This document shows positions 52,874-63,157 of a stretch of 64,000 nt of DNA, piece after piece. Position 1 is the first letter of the stretch; each line of letters opens with the position of its first letter. Below the pieces are notes generated by a model that was not told the origin of the DNA, searched no databases, and was given only the letters and a program-made list of their open reading frames with translations. The DNA is from Enterococcus thailandicus (GTDB taxonomy: Bacteria > Bacillota > Bacilli > Lactobacillales > Enterococcaceae). Where the stretch lies: NCBI RefSeq assembly GCF_001886265.1, contig NZ_JXLE01000006.1, forward strand, positions 62,001 through 126,000. Direction: 5' to 3'. The position numbers and the translations under genes are program-made.

Positions 52874-52914
52874 GAAAAAGACCTGAAAATCAACGAAGAT
52901 TTTTAGGTCTTTTG
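52874..52914 (-). terminator. acpB terminator
   Basis: AAAAGACCT-AAAAATC pairs with GATTTT-CAGGTCTTTT on the minus strand, followed by T-rich sequence. Confidence 0.82.
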
Positions 52915-52932
52915 GTTATACGTGGGTTTAAC

Positions 52933-53175
52933 TTATTTTAGATGTTCTGAGATATAATTTACTGCGCCGCCCACCGTTTCAATTTGTTCTGCGTCTTCAT
53001 CCGAAATTTCTGTTCCAAATTCGTCTTCAAGCTCCAAAACAAATTCCATGATACTAATTGAGTCAGCTTTCAAATCATCCTTGATATTCAAGTCATCTGT
53101 AACTTTATCTGTATCCATTTCAAAGTGGTTTGAAATAATTTTCGCTACTTTATTAAATATTTCTTCACGAGTCAA
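52933..53175 (-). CDS. acpB: Acyl carrier protein (plsX-linked, AcpB type)
   Basis: An 80-residue acidic acyl carrier protein. The phosphopantetheine serine is in LKADSISIMEFVLELEDEFG; the motif is DSIS instead of the usual DSLD/E. Start is TTG 53175, six bases after GGAGGTG; the longer frame would add nine atypical residues. It directly follows plsX. Enterococci are known to carry two ACPs, AcpA with the fab genes and AcpB with plsX, the latter serving uptake of exogenous fatty acids, and this position fits AcpB. Confidence 0.92.
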   Translation of the reverse strand: MTREEIFNKVAKIISNHFEMDTDKVTDDLNIKDDLKADSISIMEFVLELEDEFGTEISDEDAEQIETVGGAVNYISEHLK

Positions 53176-53297
53176 TGTTTTCACCTCCAACAATCGAGAC
53201 AACTGCCTTAACCAAGGCTAATTTTACTGACATTTTTTGAAAATGTCTACCTTTTTTTCATTATCTCATATTTCACATCGTTTACATTAAATGATAA

Positions 53298-54299
53298 TTA
53301 ATCTGCAGAGCTTTCAAATTGCTCAACTAACTGTCCAACAACGTTTGTTTCTAACATTGTATGGATTTGACGAATCGTATAACGAACGGCGTCTGGTCCA
53401 GTTGCGCCATGTGTTTTGATCACAGGAGCTTTTAATCCAAATAAAACCGCACCGCCATGTTTTGAATAATCCATCTCAGATTTTAATGAACGTAACCCAT
53501 CTTTTAATAATAAAGCGCCCATCTTTCCTTTAATTCCTTCATTCAAAATTGCAGATTTCAATAAATCCATCATATTTAATGCTGTTCCCTCAATTGATTT
53601 CAAAACAGCATTTCCAGTAAAACCATCTGTCACAACCACATCAGCAACACCATTCAACAATTCACGTGCTTCTACATTTCCAATGAAGTTCAAGCTTGTT
53701 TCATTTTGCAATAACTCATAAGCACGTTTCGTTAACTCACTACCTTTTGTCGCTTCTGTTCCATTATTCAATAAGGCTACGCGAGGACGTCCGATTCCAC
53801 GAACTTTTCGTGCGTAAAATGAACCTAAAATTCCATACTGGAGTAAGTGTTCTGGTTTATTTTCAGCATTCGCACCTAAGTCTAACATATCAAAGCCAGC
53901 ATTTTCTTTTCCAATGACTGGTAAGGTTGACATCAAGCCAGGACGTTCAACATTTTTGATTCGGCCAACGATAAATAAACCAGCGGCAAGTAGCGCACCC
54001 GTATTTCCTGCTGAAAAAACCGCATCTGCTTCGCCATTTTTAACAGCTTGTGCAGCAAGAACCATTGAGGCCGTTTTTTTACGACGGATTGCTTTCACTG
54101 GCTCGTCATCACTACTAATTTTTTCATCTGTATGAATAATTGTAATATTTTTTTCATTTGTTAAATATTTTTTGATTTCTGACTCTTTCCCATACAATAA
54201 AAATTCAACTTCTGGGAAATCTTGTTGAGCTAAAGCAACACCTTCCACAATTGCTTGTGGTGCATGATCACCGCCCATTGCATCTACCGCAATTCTCAT
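53298..54299 (-). CDS. plsX: Phosphate acyltransferase PlsX
   Basis: A 333-residue enzyme that turns acyl-ACP into acyl-phosphate for PlsY, the entry step of phospholipid synthesis. The N-terminus [59 protein letters not shown] and [14 protein letters not shown] are all conserved. ATG 54299 follows GAGGAG; an upstream start is not supported. In line with recG upstream and acpB downstream. Confidence 0.96.
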   Translation of the reverse strand: MRIAVDAMGGDHAPQAIVEGVALAQQDFPEVEFLLYGKESEIKKYLTNEKNITIIHTDEKISSDDEPVKAIRRKKTASMVLAAQAVKNGEADAVFSAGNTGALLAAGLFIVGRIKNVERPGLMSTLPVIGKENAGFDMLDLGANAENKPEHLLQYGILGSFYARKVRGIGRPRVALLNNGTEATKGSELTKRAYELLQNETSLNFIGNVEARELLNGVADVVVTDGFTGNAVLKSIEGTALNMMDLLKSAILNEGIKGKMGALLLKDGLRSLKSEMDYSKHGGAVLFGLKAPVIKTHGATGPDAVRYTIRQIHTMLETNVVGQLVEQFESSAD

Positions 54300-54346
54300 T
54301 GTCTTCACTCCTCTTTCGTTCATCATTTCAAAGTATAGCACATCCG

Positions 54347-56380
54347 CTAATCAAAATAACGATTGTCTTGACTTTCTAATTGTAAGCTTTGGACTAATAC
54401 TCGATATTCTGGCAAAATTTGCCAATTAGCCTTCTGCCAAATTTGTGTGGCTTCATCTCGAGCTACTTCTAAAATATTTCCGTCTGCTACCAAGTCTGCA
54501 ATTGCAAATTGTGGTAACCCAGATTGACGGAAACCAAAAACTTCACCTGGTCCTCGTAATTCTAAATCTTTTTCACTTAAAACAAAACCATTATTCGTTT
54601 CCGTCATAATTTTCATCCGTTCCACACCCATTTCGTTTTTCGGGTTAGCAACTAAAATACAAAATGAAGCGTCACTTCCACGACCAACTCGACCACGCAA
54701 CTGATGCAGCTGTGCCAAACCAAAACGATCTGCATCCATGATTAGCATAACCGTTGCATTTGGAACATTCACCCCAACCTCGATTACTGTGGTAGAAACC
54801 AAAATTTGTGTTTGATTTTCTTTAAAGTCTTCCATGATTCTTTCTTTTTCTTGATTCTTCATTTTTCCATGTAATAAACCTACTTCGTACTCTGGCGCGA
54901 ATAAATCACTGAGTTTTTCATAAATTTCTACAGCATTTTTAACATCTAGTGCTTCGGATTCTTCAATCAACGGACAGATTACATACATTTGATGTCCTTT
55001 GCCTAACTCTTTTCTGGTCCACTCTAAGACACTATCTAATTGCGGCGTACGAATCCATCTAGTTTCAATCGGTATTCGCCCTGCAGGAAGTTCATCAATA
55101 ATGGATACATCCATTTCACCATAAGCAGTAATAGCAAGCGTTCTCGGAATCGGTGTCGCTGTCATAAATAAAACATCTGGTCGCCATCCTTTTTCTCGTA
55201 AAACCTTTCGTTGGTTAACACCGAAACGATGTTGTTCATCCGTGATAACTAGTCCAAGGTTCTTAAATTCTACACCTTCTTGAATCAATGCATGGGTACC
55301 AATCACCACATCTATTTTGCCACTTTCCAAACGCTCTAATAGTTCACGTCTTTCTTTTGCTTTTGTTGAACCCGTTAACAGGGCAACAGAAAGCTTATCT
55401 GAAAACAATTGTACAAAACTTTCCATGTGCTGCTGGGCTAAAATTTCAGTTGGAACCATCAGCGCACCTTGGAACCCTGCTGTAACAGCTGCGTAAAATG
55501 CAATTGCTGCTACCACTGTTTTTCCGCTACCAACATCCCCTTGCAAGAGACGTTGCATATGTTGAGGACTCCGTAAGTCACGACAAATTTCATTTGTTAC
55601 TCGTTTTTGAGCATCAGTTAATTCAAATGGCAAACTTTGAGTGAATTCTTTGAGCTTTTGAACATCATATAAAACTTCGATTCCATTTTTTTCAGATTTT
55701 TCTGCATGTTTAAGTCCTTGCAGCTGCATCTGGAACAAGAAAAATTCTTCAAAAACAACTCGGCGCTTGGCTTGATGATTTTCTTCATGATTCTTGGGAA
55801 AGTGCATGCTTCTAACTGCCGTTTGACGATCAAGCAAACGATACTTCTCCACTAATGTATACGGAAGATTTTCCTCAACTAAGTCACCATACTCGTCGAA
55901 CCCTTTTTTGATCAAATCAACCAACGTTGTTTGTCTGATTGACTTATTGACATGGTAAATTGGTGAAAAATCATCTAACGTCTGCGAGCCAAGAACTTTC
56001 ATCCCGCTTAGTGCTTTTCTTTTTGAATCCCATTTACCATACACTGCAATTTCTTCAGACAAAATAATTTTATCTTTAAGATAAGGCTGGTTAAAAAAAG
56101 AAACATTAAAAACAGCATGATCTTGCATCATTCGAAACTGCAATCGACTTTTTTTGTATCCAAAGCGACTCAATACGGGTGGTGAAACAACCAATCCTTT
56201 TAACGTCACTTTTTCTTGATCTTGGATTTCTGTTAAATTTCTTTCTTGTATATCTTCATAACGAAAAGGATAGTACGTCAGCAAATCTTCAATTGTATGT
56301 ATACCTAAACTAGCTAGACTCTCTGCTCTTTTTTGTCCTACACCAGCTAGCACAGTAACTGGATCCGTTAACGCTCGCAT
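54347..56380 (-). CDS. recG: ATP-dependent DNA helicase RecG
   Basis: A 677-residue branch-migration helicase that rescues stalled forks. An N-terminal wedge/OB domain (about 1-240) precedes helicase motifs: [14 protein letters not shown] (I), [12 protein letters not shown] (II, DEQH), [12 protein letters not shown] (III) and [14 protein letters not shown] (VI). The end [22 protein letters not shown] is typical. ATG 56380 follows AAGGAG; the longer frame runs through the fakA terminator and is rejected. Confidence 0.96.
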   Translation of the reverse strand: MRALTDPVTVLAGVGQKRAESLASLGIHTIEDLLTYYPFRYEDIQERNLTEIQDQEKVTLKGLVVSPPVLSRFGYKKSRLQFRMMQDHAVFNVSFFNQPYLKDKIILSEEIAVYGKWDSKRKALSGMKVLGSQTLDDFSPIYHVNKSIRQTTLVDLIKKGFDEYGDLVEENLPYTLVEKYRLLDRQTAVRSMHFPKNHEENHQAKRRVVFEEFFLFQMQLQGLKHAEKSEKNGIEVLYDVQKLKEFTQSLPFELTDAQKRVTNEICRDLRSPQHMQRLLQGDVGSGKTVVAAIAFYAAVTAGFQGALMVPTEILAQQHMESFVQLFSDKLSVALLTGSTKAKERRELLERLESGKIDVVIGTHALIQEGVEFKNLGLVITDEQHRFGVNQRKVLREKGWRPDVLFMTATPIPRTLAITAYGEMDVSIIDELPAGRIPIETRWIRTPQLDSVLEWTRKELGKGHQMYVICPLIEESEALDVKNAVEIYEKLSDLFAPEYEVGLLHGKMKNQEKERIMEDFKENQTQILVSTTVIEVGVNVPNATVMLIMDADRFGLAQLHQLRGRVGRGSDASFCILVANPKNEMGVERMKIMTETNNGFVLSEKDLELRGPGEVFGFRQSGLPQFAIADLVADGNILEVARDEATQIWQKANWQILPEYRVLVQSLQLESQDNRYFD

Positions 56381-56401
56381 CGACTTCACTCCTTTCTTAA
56401 C

Positions 56402-56452
56402 AAAAAAAGGACTTTGGTTTTCGATCAAAGTTAATCGAAAACCGAGGTCCTT
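56402..56452 (-). terminator. fakA terminator
   Basis: AAGGACcTCGGTTTTCGAT pairs with ATCGAAAACCaAAGTCCTT on the minus strand, followed by seven T. It lies between fakA and recG. Confidence 0.82.
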
Positions 56453-56496
56453 CATACTTTCTGCACCATGAAATGATGGCTTTGTGACAAACTTTC

Positions 56497-58176
56497 CTAT
56501 TCAGCAGAAAACAGATAAGGATAGACTGGTTGGTCTCCTTGGTGAATCTCGATTTCTAAATCAGGATATTTTTCTGTTAGCGTTGCTGCCAACTCCTCTG
56601 CCTGTGCGACTGTACCGCCTTCACCAGCAAGGATTGTCACAATTTCAGTATCTTCATTAATCATTTGTTTTAAAGTGGTTAAAGAAGTATCCACAATATC
56701 AGGATTTGAAATAACGATTTTTCCATCAATCATTCCTAAAAAGTCGCCTTCGACAATCTCTACTCCATCAATTGAAGTATTTCTGATAGCATGTGTTACT
56801 TGACCACTTATGACACTACTTAATACATCAGTCATCGTTGCTTTGTTTTCCTCTAATGAAACTTGATCGTTGAATGATAACATCGCTGTCAAGCCTTGAG
56901 AGATTGTCCGTGACGGAACAACTGCTACAGGAATTTCGGCAACTTCAGCTGCTTGATCTGCAGCCATGAAAATATTTTTGTTATTTGGTAAAACAATTAC
57001 TTGATCAGCATTAACATCTTTAATTGCTTTCAAAATATCTTCTGTACTTGGATTCATTGTTTGCCCACCGCTAATCACATAGTTGGCACCTAGACTTTCA
57101 AAAAGTTCTTGGATTCCTTGGCCTGCTGCAATAGCTACCACGCCATAAGGAACACGTACTTTTTCTTCTGTAAATTCTTGGACATCTTCATCATGTTCTA
57201 AAATTGTTTCGTGTTGTAGACGCATGTTATCCACTTTTACTTTAATCAATGAACCGAATTTTTGACCATAATTCATTACTTCACCTGGATGTTCTGTATG
57301 AACGTGCACTTTGATGATTTCATCATCATTTACAACTAATAATGAATCACCAAGTCCGTCCAAGTAGTTACGGAAGCCTTCATAATCAAACTGGCTATCA
57401 ACAGTTGGACCTTCGCCAATTTTAACCATGATTTCTGTACAATAACCAAAATGGATATCTTCCGTTGCCAATTGTCCTTGTACACTACGGTGATGTTCTG
57501 CATTAACCATTTCATCCATTTCTGCAGGAGATGGTTCATAGATGTCATCGACTTGGAATTCACCATTTAATGCACTCAAGAAACCTTCATATACAAATAA
57601 CAAACCCTGACCGCCACTATCTACTACTCCAACTTCTTTTAATACAGGTAATAAATCAGGTGTTTTCGCTAATGCGCGTTTTCCACCTTTAACAACAGCA
57701 GTCATTACTTCGATTACGTCATCCGTAGATTTTGCTTTCTTTTCACCTGCTTTGGCTGCTTCTCTGGCAACAGTTAAAATCGTTCCTTCAACTGGTTTCA
57801 TTACTGCTTTATAAGCAGTTTCGACCCCATGTGTGAAAGCTGCTGCTAAGTTTGTTGCATTCAATGTTTCTACTTCTGGGATTTGTTTTGAAAACCCACG
57901 AAATAGTTGAGACAAAATAACTCCTGAGTTTCCTCGAGCTCCCATAAGAAGTCCTTTAGAAAGCACAGCGGCTAATTCGCCAACTTTTTCAGAAGTTGAG
58001 TCGACTACGGCTTTTGCGCCACTAGTCATTGATAAGTTCATATTTGTTCCAGTATCTCCATCTGGTACTGGAAAGACATTTAATGAATTGACATATTCTG
58101 CATTTGCTTGCAGACGATTCGCACCGGCCTGAACCATTTCTTGGAACTGGCTTGCACTGATTTCTGTTACACTCAC
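56497..58176 (-). CDS. fakA: Fatty acid kinase ATP-binding subunit FakA (YloV, DAK2 domain)
   Basis: A 559-residue protein of the DAK2/YloV family. The N-terminal kinase domain (about 8-210) starts with the nucleotide/metal motif LNVFPVPDGDTGTNMNLSM and has LLMGARGNSGVILSQL. A middle domain (HFGYCTEIMVKI) and a C-terminal DegV-like part follow. In Staphylococcus FakA phosphorylates fatty acids held by FakB, giving acyl-phosphate for PlsX/PlsY. The plsX-acpB genes close by fit this. FakB is not in the window. Operon with yloU. Confidence 0.92.
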   Translation of the reverse strand: MSVTEISASQFQEMVQAGANRLQANAEYVNSLNVFPVPDGDTGTNMNLSMTSGAKAVVDSTSEKVGELAAVLSKGLLMGARGNSGVILSQLFRGFSKQIPEVETLNATNLAAAFTHGVETAYKAVMKPVEGTILTVAREAAKAGEKKAKSTDDVIEVMTAVVKGGKRALAKTPDLLPVLKEVGVVDSGGQGLLFVYEGFLSALNGEFQVDDIYEPSPAEMDEMVNAEHHRSVQGQLATEDIHFGYCTEIMVKIGEGPTVDSQFDYEGFRNYLDGLGDSLLVVNDDEIIKVHVHTEHPGEVMNYGQKFGSLIKVKVDNMRLQHETILEHDEDVQEFTEEKVRVPYGVVAIAAGQGIQELFESLGANYVISGGQTMNPSTEDILKAIKDVNADQVIVLPNNKNIFMAADQAAEVAEIPVAVVPSRTISQGLTAMLSFNDQVSLEENKATMTDVLSSVISGQVTHAIRNTSIDGVEIVEGDFLGMIDGKIVISNPDIVDTSLTTLKQMINEDTEIVTILAGEGGTVAQAEELAATLTEKYPDLEIEIHQGDQPVYPYLFSAE

Positions 58177-58227
58177 CTGGATAATCCTCCTTCAGATCGA
58201 CTGCTGAGTTACTAGCAAGTCTCCTGC

Positions 58228-58590
58228 CTAGTCTGGCAGTACACGAACACCTTGTACAAAGACATTAACTGAATTGGCTGTTACACCTAATAATGCCTCT
58301 AAGTTGTATTTTACTTTTTCCTGAACATTACGTGAAACCTCAGAAATTTTTGTTCCATAACTAATAATTGTATATACATCAACTGCAATACCATTTTCTT
58401 CTTGACGAACAACTACTCCACGAGAATAGTTTTCTTTGCGCAAAATCTCAGTAATATTATCTTTAATTTGATTTTTGCTGGCCATACCAACAACACCAAA
58501 AACGTCCGTTGCAGCGCCACCAACAACTGTTGCAATCACATCATTGGTAATTTCAATGGTTCCAGCTGAAGTTTGAATTTTTACAGCCAT
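58228..58590 (-). CDS. yloU: Asp23/Gls24 family protein YloU
   Basis: A 120-residue alkaline-shock-like protein. It shows MAVKIQTSAGTIEITNDVIATVVGGAATDVFGVVGMA and VRQEENGIAVDVYTIISYGTKISEV, the Asp23 pattern, and ends VNVFVQGVRVLPD. It is soluble, and relatives attach to the membrane through partner proteins. It lies 51 bases before fakA, the usual yloU-yloV order. Role unknown. Confidence 0.92.
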   Translation of the reverse strand: MAVKIQTSAGTIEITNDVIATVVGGAATDVFGVVGMASKNQIKDNITEILRKENYSRGVVVRQEENGIAVDVYTIISYGTKISEVSRNVQEKVKYNLEALLGVTANSVNVFVQGVRVLPD

Positions 58591-58862
58591 GAATAAGCCT
58601 CCTTAACGGGCACAAATAGCCCATTTTTCTTCTATAATATTTTATCATAGCATAACGTGAAATAAAAGGCAGTTACTTTCAAAGTACCTTAAAACCCTCA
58701 AAATGTTTATTAGCAACCCTGTATAATTTACAATTATTATGCGGAAATGTCAATTATAACTCGATAAATATGCTTGCAAATTGCCTTCTTATATGATAAG
58801 TTAGTTTGGTATGAGCTTAATTATTCTATTGCTCCAATATCAAGGCAAAGGAGGAAATTTAC

Positions 58863-59051
58863 ATGGCTAAAGTTTGTTACTTTACAGGTCGCAAGACTTC
58901 AAGTGGAAACAACCGTTCACACGCTATGAACTCAACAAAACGTACTGTTAAACCTAACTTACAAAAAGTTCGCGTTATGATCGACGGTAAACCTAAAAAA
59001 GTTTGGGTGTCAACTCGTGCTTTGAAATCAGGAAAAGTTGAACGCGTTTAA
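58863..59051 (+). CDS. rpmB: Large ribosomal subunit protein bL28
   Basis: A 62-residue ribosomal protein starting [20 protein letters not shown] and ending [13 protein letters not shown], with GGAGG seven bases before the start. Only one of the usual zinc cysteines remains, so it is the zinc-free form. It is divergent from yloU, as in Bacillus, and ends at a strong terminator. Confidence 0.97.
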   Translation: MAKVCYFTGRKTSSGNNRSHAMNSTKRTVKPNLQKVRVMIDGKPKKVWVSTRALKSGKVERV

Positions 59052-59067
59052 TTGAATCAGGACTGCG

Positions 59068-59095
59068 AACCGTTCATCGTATGAACGGTTTTTTT
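59068..59095 (+). terminator. rpmB terminator
   Basis: AACCGTTCAT-CGT-ATGAACGGTT followed by a T run. Confidence 0.9.
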
Positions 59096-59560
59096 CTTGG
59101 ATTTATGTCCAAGATTATTATTGATTCCTCAAAAAAGAAGTTGTGCTTTAAGCACAACTTCTTAAACCGTTCTTACATATATGATTCAGCTAAAAAGTAG
59201 AAAATTTATTTTTCGTCTTTTGGTTAATCGACCTGATATCATTCAGCTAAAACACATTTTTCCAAAAGAAAAAGAACTTAGAGCAATTATCCATTGAGAT
59301 AGCTGTTCTAAGTTCTTTTTTATGTGCCACTTGCCTCTAATGCAAGCGAGTAATATATGTTTTTTTTACAACTAAAATATACGCTTATATACAAACGCTG
59401 TCAATAGCAAAAAGCTTGTAAAATTAACTAAAATATTGATTTGTTTATTTTTTAACAAATCGTAAATTCCTAGGTTTTTTAAACTTACCATCGTTATTTA
59501 TTTCATTTTTTTATTTTTTAATGAAAATTAGGCTCATTTTTGGTGGAGAAAAACCTGAGT
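59096..59560. other. Gene-free stretch with two terminator-like hairpins and a 17-bp direct repeat
   Basis: About 465 bases without a supported gene. A perfect hairpin (59135-59163, AAGAAGTTGTGC arms) is followed by T residues on the minus strand. A second hairpin (59270-59321, AAGAACTTAGA/TCTAAGTTCTT) has A/T runs on both sides. Between them ATATGATTCAGCTAAAA (59179-59195) recurs with one change at 59236-59252. A short minus-strand RNA ending at the first hairpin is possible but no promoter is convincing. Confidence 0.5.
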
Positions 59561-62230
59561 ATGATAAACTTAAAACAACTTCATAGAAATTTGGTGAAAA
59601 ATAAAATGAAAAAAAATTATAAACTATTCTTCAAAGAAAATTGGCCATACATGGCTGCTAGCTTTTTCATTCCACTAATTATTCTGGCACTTATTTATTT
59701 AAGTATTGGAATTTATCCTGGTAGTAGCAGAAGTATTTTAGCGAGTGATGCATTCTCACAATTTTCGAATTTCCATGCCAGCTTCCGCAATATGCTTTTT
59801 GGAAAACAAAGTATTTTCTACACGTGGAACGCTTCATTAGGTTTAAATTACTTATCCTTGATCTCCTACTATCTTGGAGGTATTTTTACACCCTTAGTTT
59901 TCTTTTTTCCAAATCAATACATGCCTGATGCACTTTACTTTTTAACCTTAATCAAAGTAGCCAGTGCTGGTTTAGCTTTTTGGTTTTTAGGAAGAACTTT
60001 TAAAATCCCACGCTGGGGGCAAGTGGCGTTAAGTATCAGCTATGCGTTGATTTCTTTTGTCACCGCGCACTCAGAAATCATTATGTGGTTAGATGCCTTC
60101 GTATACCTACCATTAATCATCTTAGGTATTCATCGTGTGATGGATTTAAAAAAACCGCTTGTCTTATTTGTTAGTTACTTATTACTATTTTTGTCTAGCT
60201 TTTATATGGGCTTCATGATTGGTGTCTTTTCTTTTCTTTATTTCTTTGCGAGACTTTTTACCAACTGGTCCAAATACAAGAAAACCATTCTACCTTATGG
60301 AATTACTTCGTTATTAGCTGGTGGGGCATCAATGATCATCATCTTACCTGCTATACTTGATTTACGATCTAATGGTGAAGAGCTGAGCCAAATAACTGCT
60401 TTAAAAACAGAAGCAACTTCTTTCTTAGATTTAGCAATGAAAAACATGATTGGCGTCTATGACACAACGAAATATGGATCAATTCCATTTGTCTACGCGG
60501 GATTATTTCCACTAGTTCTTTGTATTTTTTACTTTGTTAGTCGAAAAATCCAATTAAAAAATAAACTTTTGTTTGGAAGTTTGTTCATAATTTTAATCGC
60601 AAGTTTTTATCTAGTTCCATTAAATCTATTCTGGCATGGTATGCACGCACCGAATATGTTCTTATTCCGTTACGCCTACTTGTTTTCTTTTCTGGTCATT
60701 TTGCTTGCCGGTTATGGTTGGGAAAAATTGGAACAGAACGATCACGGACTTTTTGTCGGCATCACACTTATCTTAGCTGCTATTTTCTCAATTTCTTGGG
60801 CGCTTAAGCCAGCTGAAAGTTACACTTATGTAACGACAACGTCCTTTATTTTAACAGTTGTCTTTTTAGTTCTTTATGCTATTGCTGTTGGATTTTTCCA
60901 ACTCAAAAAAATCCCTATGAAACAGTTAAGCATTTTATTATTACTTCTAATGTCTTCTGAGGCGATAGTCAATACGAACAGCATGATTCATGGTATTTTA
61001 GACGATTGGAACTATGCTTCACGCAGTTTATTTACAGATCCTTATCCGAACATCCAAGAGCTAGTAACAAAAACGAAAAAAGAATCCGATACATTTTATC
61101 GATTAGAAAATTTAGATCCTGTTTCTGCCAATGATTCATTAAACTATGGATATAGTGGTATCAGTATGTTTTCTTCCATACGTAATCGTAACTCTTCTTC
61201 TTATCTTGATCGACTTGGCTTTCGTTCACGCGGTACCAATTTAAATATTCGCTATGCAAATAATACATTGCTAATGGATGGGTTTACTGGTATTAAATAT
61301 AACATCAGCAAAAACGAAAATACATTTAGCAAATACGGCTTCAATCAAGTTGGACAAAGTGGTGATTACACACTCTATGAAAATATTAATGCTCTACCAC
61401 TTGCTTTCACTGCTCCATTGACAATTGATGACGTCGAGCAACCAGCAACTGATAATTTAACAAGTCAAACAAACTTAATCAATGAACTTTCTGGTTTACA
61501 AGAAGATTATTACTCTTTCTATAAGCCTACGTTGAAAAAACAAACGAATACGAAAATCACAAATACAACAACTGGTGTCACTTACTCTGAAATAACCAGT
61601 AACCAAGCAAAAGAATTAACTTGGGAAGTTCAAGTTCCTGCAAATACACAAGCTTACTTAAGTTTATTCCCAACGAACTACGCTCAGTTAGAAAGTTCGA
61701 GCGCAACTATTACGGTAAATGGAACTTCAAGACAAACACAAATCAATATTTCTGGTCAATATTACGATCTAGGTTACTACCCTACTGATACTACAGTAAC
61801 TTTTACAGCTAGTTTTTATGGAACAAAAGAAGTCAGCTTCATGGAACCAGAAGTGGTTGGACTAAATCTTATTGCCTATCAAGCTGCGATGAATCAGATT
61901 AAAAATAAAGGTGTCGATTTAACCACTTCAGGTCGTAAAGCCACGGGCACAGTTAATTCAGACCAAGACGCCATGCTTGTAACAACAATTCCTTATGATG
62001 AAGGTTGGCAAGCAAAAGTTGACGGAAAGGCTGTCGCTATTGAAAGTTTCCAAAATGCTTTTGTAATGGTCAAAGTTCCAAAAGGCAAACATACGATTAC
62101 TTTTAGCTACTTGCCAAAAGGATTTAAGCTCGGAAGTATGTTATTCGTAATTTGTATCTTACTCTTTGCTCTTTATTCTTATCTTTTAGCTCGAAAAAGA
62201 ATTTTAGATGGCACAGATTCTCTTAAATAA
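59561..62230 (+). CDS. YfhO family multi-spanning membrane protein
   Basis: An 889-residue membrane protein with about a dozen or more hydrophobic segments in residues 25-470, a large extracytoplasmic domain (about 480-855), and a last membrane segment before the basic C-terminus. The beginning (GIYPGSSRSILASDAFSQ) and SLGLNYLSLISYYLGG match the YfhO family, relatives of GT-C glycosyltransferases tied to glycosylation of wall polymers in Bacillus and Listeria. Three starts are possible (TTG 59540, ATG 59561, ATG 59606); I take 59561. Monocistronic. Confidence 0.88.
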   Translation: MINLKQLHRNLVKNKMKKNYKLFFKENWPYMAASFFIPLIILALIYLSIGIYPGSSRSILASDAFSQFSNFHASFRNMLFGKQSIFYTWNASLGLNYLSLISYYLGGIFTPLVFFFPNQYMPDALYFLTLIKVASAGLAFWFLGRTFKIPRWGQVALSISYALISFVTAHSEIIMWLDAFVYLPLIILGIHRVMDLKKPLVLFVSYLLLFLSSFYMGFMIGVFSFLYFFARLFTNWSKYKKTILPYGITSLLAGGASMIIILPAILDLRSNGEELSQITALKTEATSFLDLAMKNMIGVYDTTKYGSIPFVYAGLFPLVLCIFYFVSRKIQLKNKLLFGSLFIILIASFYLVPLNLFWHGMHAPNMFLFRYAYLFSFLVILLAGYGWEKLEQNDHGLFVGITLILAAIFSISWALKPAESYTYVTTTSFILTVVFLVLYAIAVGFFQLKKIPMKQLSILLLLLMSSEAIVNTNSMIHGILDDWNYASRSLFTDPYPNIQELVTKTKKESDTFYRLENLDPVSANDSLNYGYSGISMFSSIRNRNSSSYLDRLGFRSRGTNLNIRYANNTLLMDGFTGIKYNISKNENTFSKYGFNQVGQSGDYTLYENINALPLAFTAPLTIDDVEQPATDNLTSQTNLINELSGLQEDYYSFYKPTLKKQTNTKITNTTTGVTYSEITSNQAKELTWEVQVPANTQAYLSLFPTNYAQLESSSATITVNGTSRQTQINISGQYYDLGYYPTDTTVTFTASFYGTKEVSFMEPEVVGLNLIAYQAAMNQIKNKGVDLTTSGRKATGTVNSDQDAMLVTTIPYDEGWQAKVDGKAVAIESFQNAFVMVKVPKGKHTITFSYLPKGFKLGSMLFVICILLFALYSYLLARKRILDGTDSLK

Positions 62231-62241
62231 ATCATTTAGAC

Positions 62242-62281
62242 AAAAAAAGCACACCAAACAAAGTTGTTTGGTGTGCTTTTT
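62242..62281. terminator. Bidirectional terminator between the yfhO-like gene and truA
   Basis: AAAAGCACACCAAACAA pairs with TTGTTTGGTGTGCTTTT, with A and T runs outside. Confidence 0.9.
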
Positions 62282-62318
62282 AGTGTACTATTAACTGTTT
62301 AACGAAGTGTAATACTAT

Positions 62319-63065
62319 TTATTCATATTTCACTTCGTACAAGTACAAGCCCTCTGGATGTGCCGTTGGACCTGCTAAATTGCGATCTTTTTTTGCAATA
62401 ATTTCTGGAATTGCATCTTCTGGTATTCGACCATTTCCAATTTTCAATAATGTACCTACCAAAATACGAATCATTTTGTACAGAAATCCGTTCCCTCTAA
62501 ATGTAAATAGCAGTTCGTCTCCTGCATCATTTACTTGCATTGTTGCTTCATAAATCGTCCGCGTTTTATCTTCAATGGAACTTCCTGCAGCACAAAATGA
62601 AGTGAAGTCATGCGTTCCAATTAAATCTGGCAAAGCTCGTTCAATCTTCTCCAAGTCTAATGGATAAGGATAATAACTCGCGTAATGTCGACGAAACGGG
62701 CTTCTTGGTTTACCAATATCTACTCGAAATTGATACGTTTTTTCATGAACCATATAACGTGCATGAAAATCTTCGGGAACAATTTCCACTTTCTTAACTG
62801 CAATATCTTCTGGCGATTGAGTATCTAGAGCAAATCGCATACGTTCTAAAGGTCGTTCTTGCGGATAATCAAAGTGAATAACTTGTCCAACTGCATGAAC
62901 ACCAGAATCCGTTCGACCAGAACCAAAAACTGTAATGCTTTGTCCATTTGCCATTTTTTTTAATGTTTTCTCCAACTCTTCTTGAACAGTTCGACCATTT
63001 GGTTGCTTTTGAAAACCATGAAAATTTGTACCATCGTACGCAATGATTGCTTTGTAACGTACCAT
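62319..63065 (-). CDS. truA: tRNA pseudouridine(38-40) synthase TruA
   Basis: A 248-residue enzyme that makes pseudouridine in the anticodon arm of tRNAs. The catalytic aspartate lies in [32 protein letters not shown] and [13 protein letters not shown] are conserved. ATG 63065 follows AAGGAGAG; the open frame upstream covers a terminator and is rejected. It follows ecfT, the standard Firmicute order. Confidence 0.95.
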   Translation of the reverse strand: MVRYKAIIAYDGTNFHGFQKQPNGRTVQEELEKTLKKMANGQSITVFGSGRTDSGVHAVGQVIHFDYPQERPLERMRFALDTQSPEDIAVKKVEIVPEDFHARYMVHEKTYQFRVDIGKPRSPFRRHYASYYPYPLDLEKIERALPDLIGTHDFTSFCAAGSSIEDKTRTIYEATMQVNDAGDELLFTFRGNGFLYKMIRILVGTLLKIGNGRIPEDAIPEIIAKKDRNLAGPTAHPEGLYLYEVKYE

Positions 63066-63088
63066 TTTTTCTCTCCTTATCTTCCCAT

Positions 63089-63129
63089 AAAAAAGAGGCT
63101 GTGACATCGTCACGGCGCCTCTCTTTTTT
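63089..63129 (-). terminator. Hairpin between ecfT and truA
   Basis: AAAAGAG-GC-GTGAC arms around an ATC loop with small mismatches, followed by T residues on the minus strand. It may partly terminate the ecf transcript before truA. Confidence 0.72.
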
Positions 63130-63157
63130 CATATAATAATTAATTTACTGATTTTTA

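Larger units (their letters stand above)
52632..52932. other. Intergenic region before the opp operon
   Basis: About 300 bases. It holds the opp promoter (52749-52777), an opp leader of about 110 bases with no recognised structure, and the acpB terminator (52874-52914). No further gene is supported. Confidence 0.55.
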
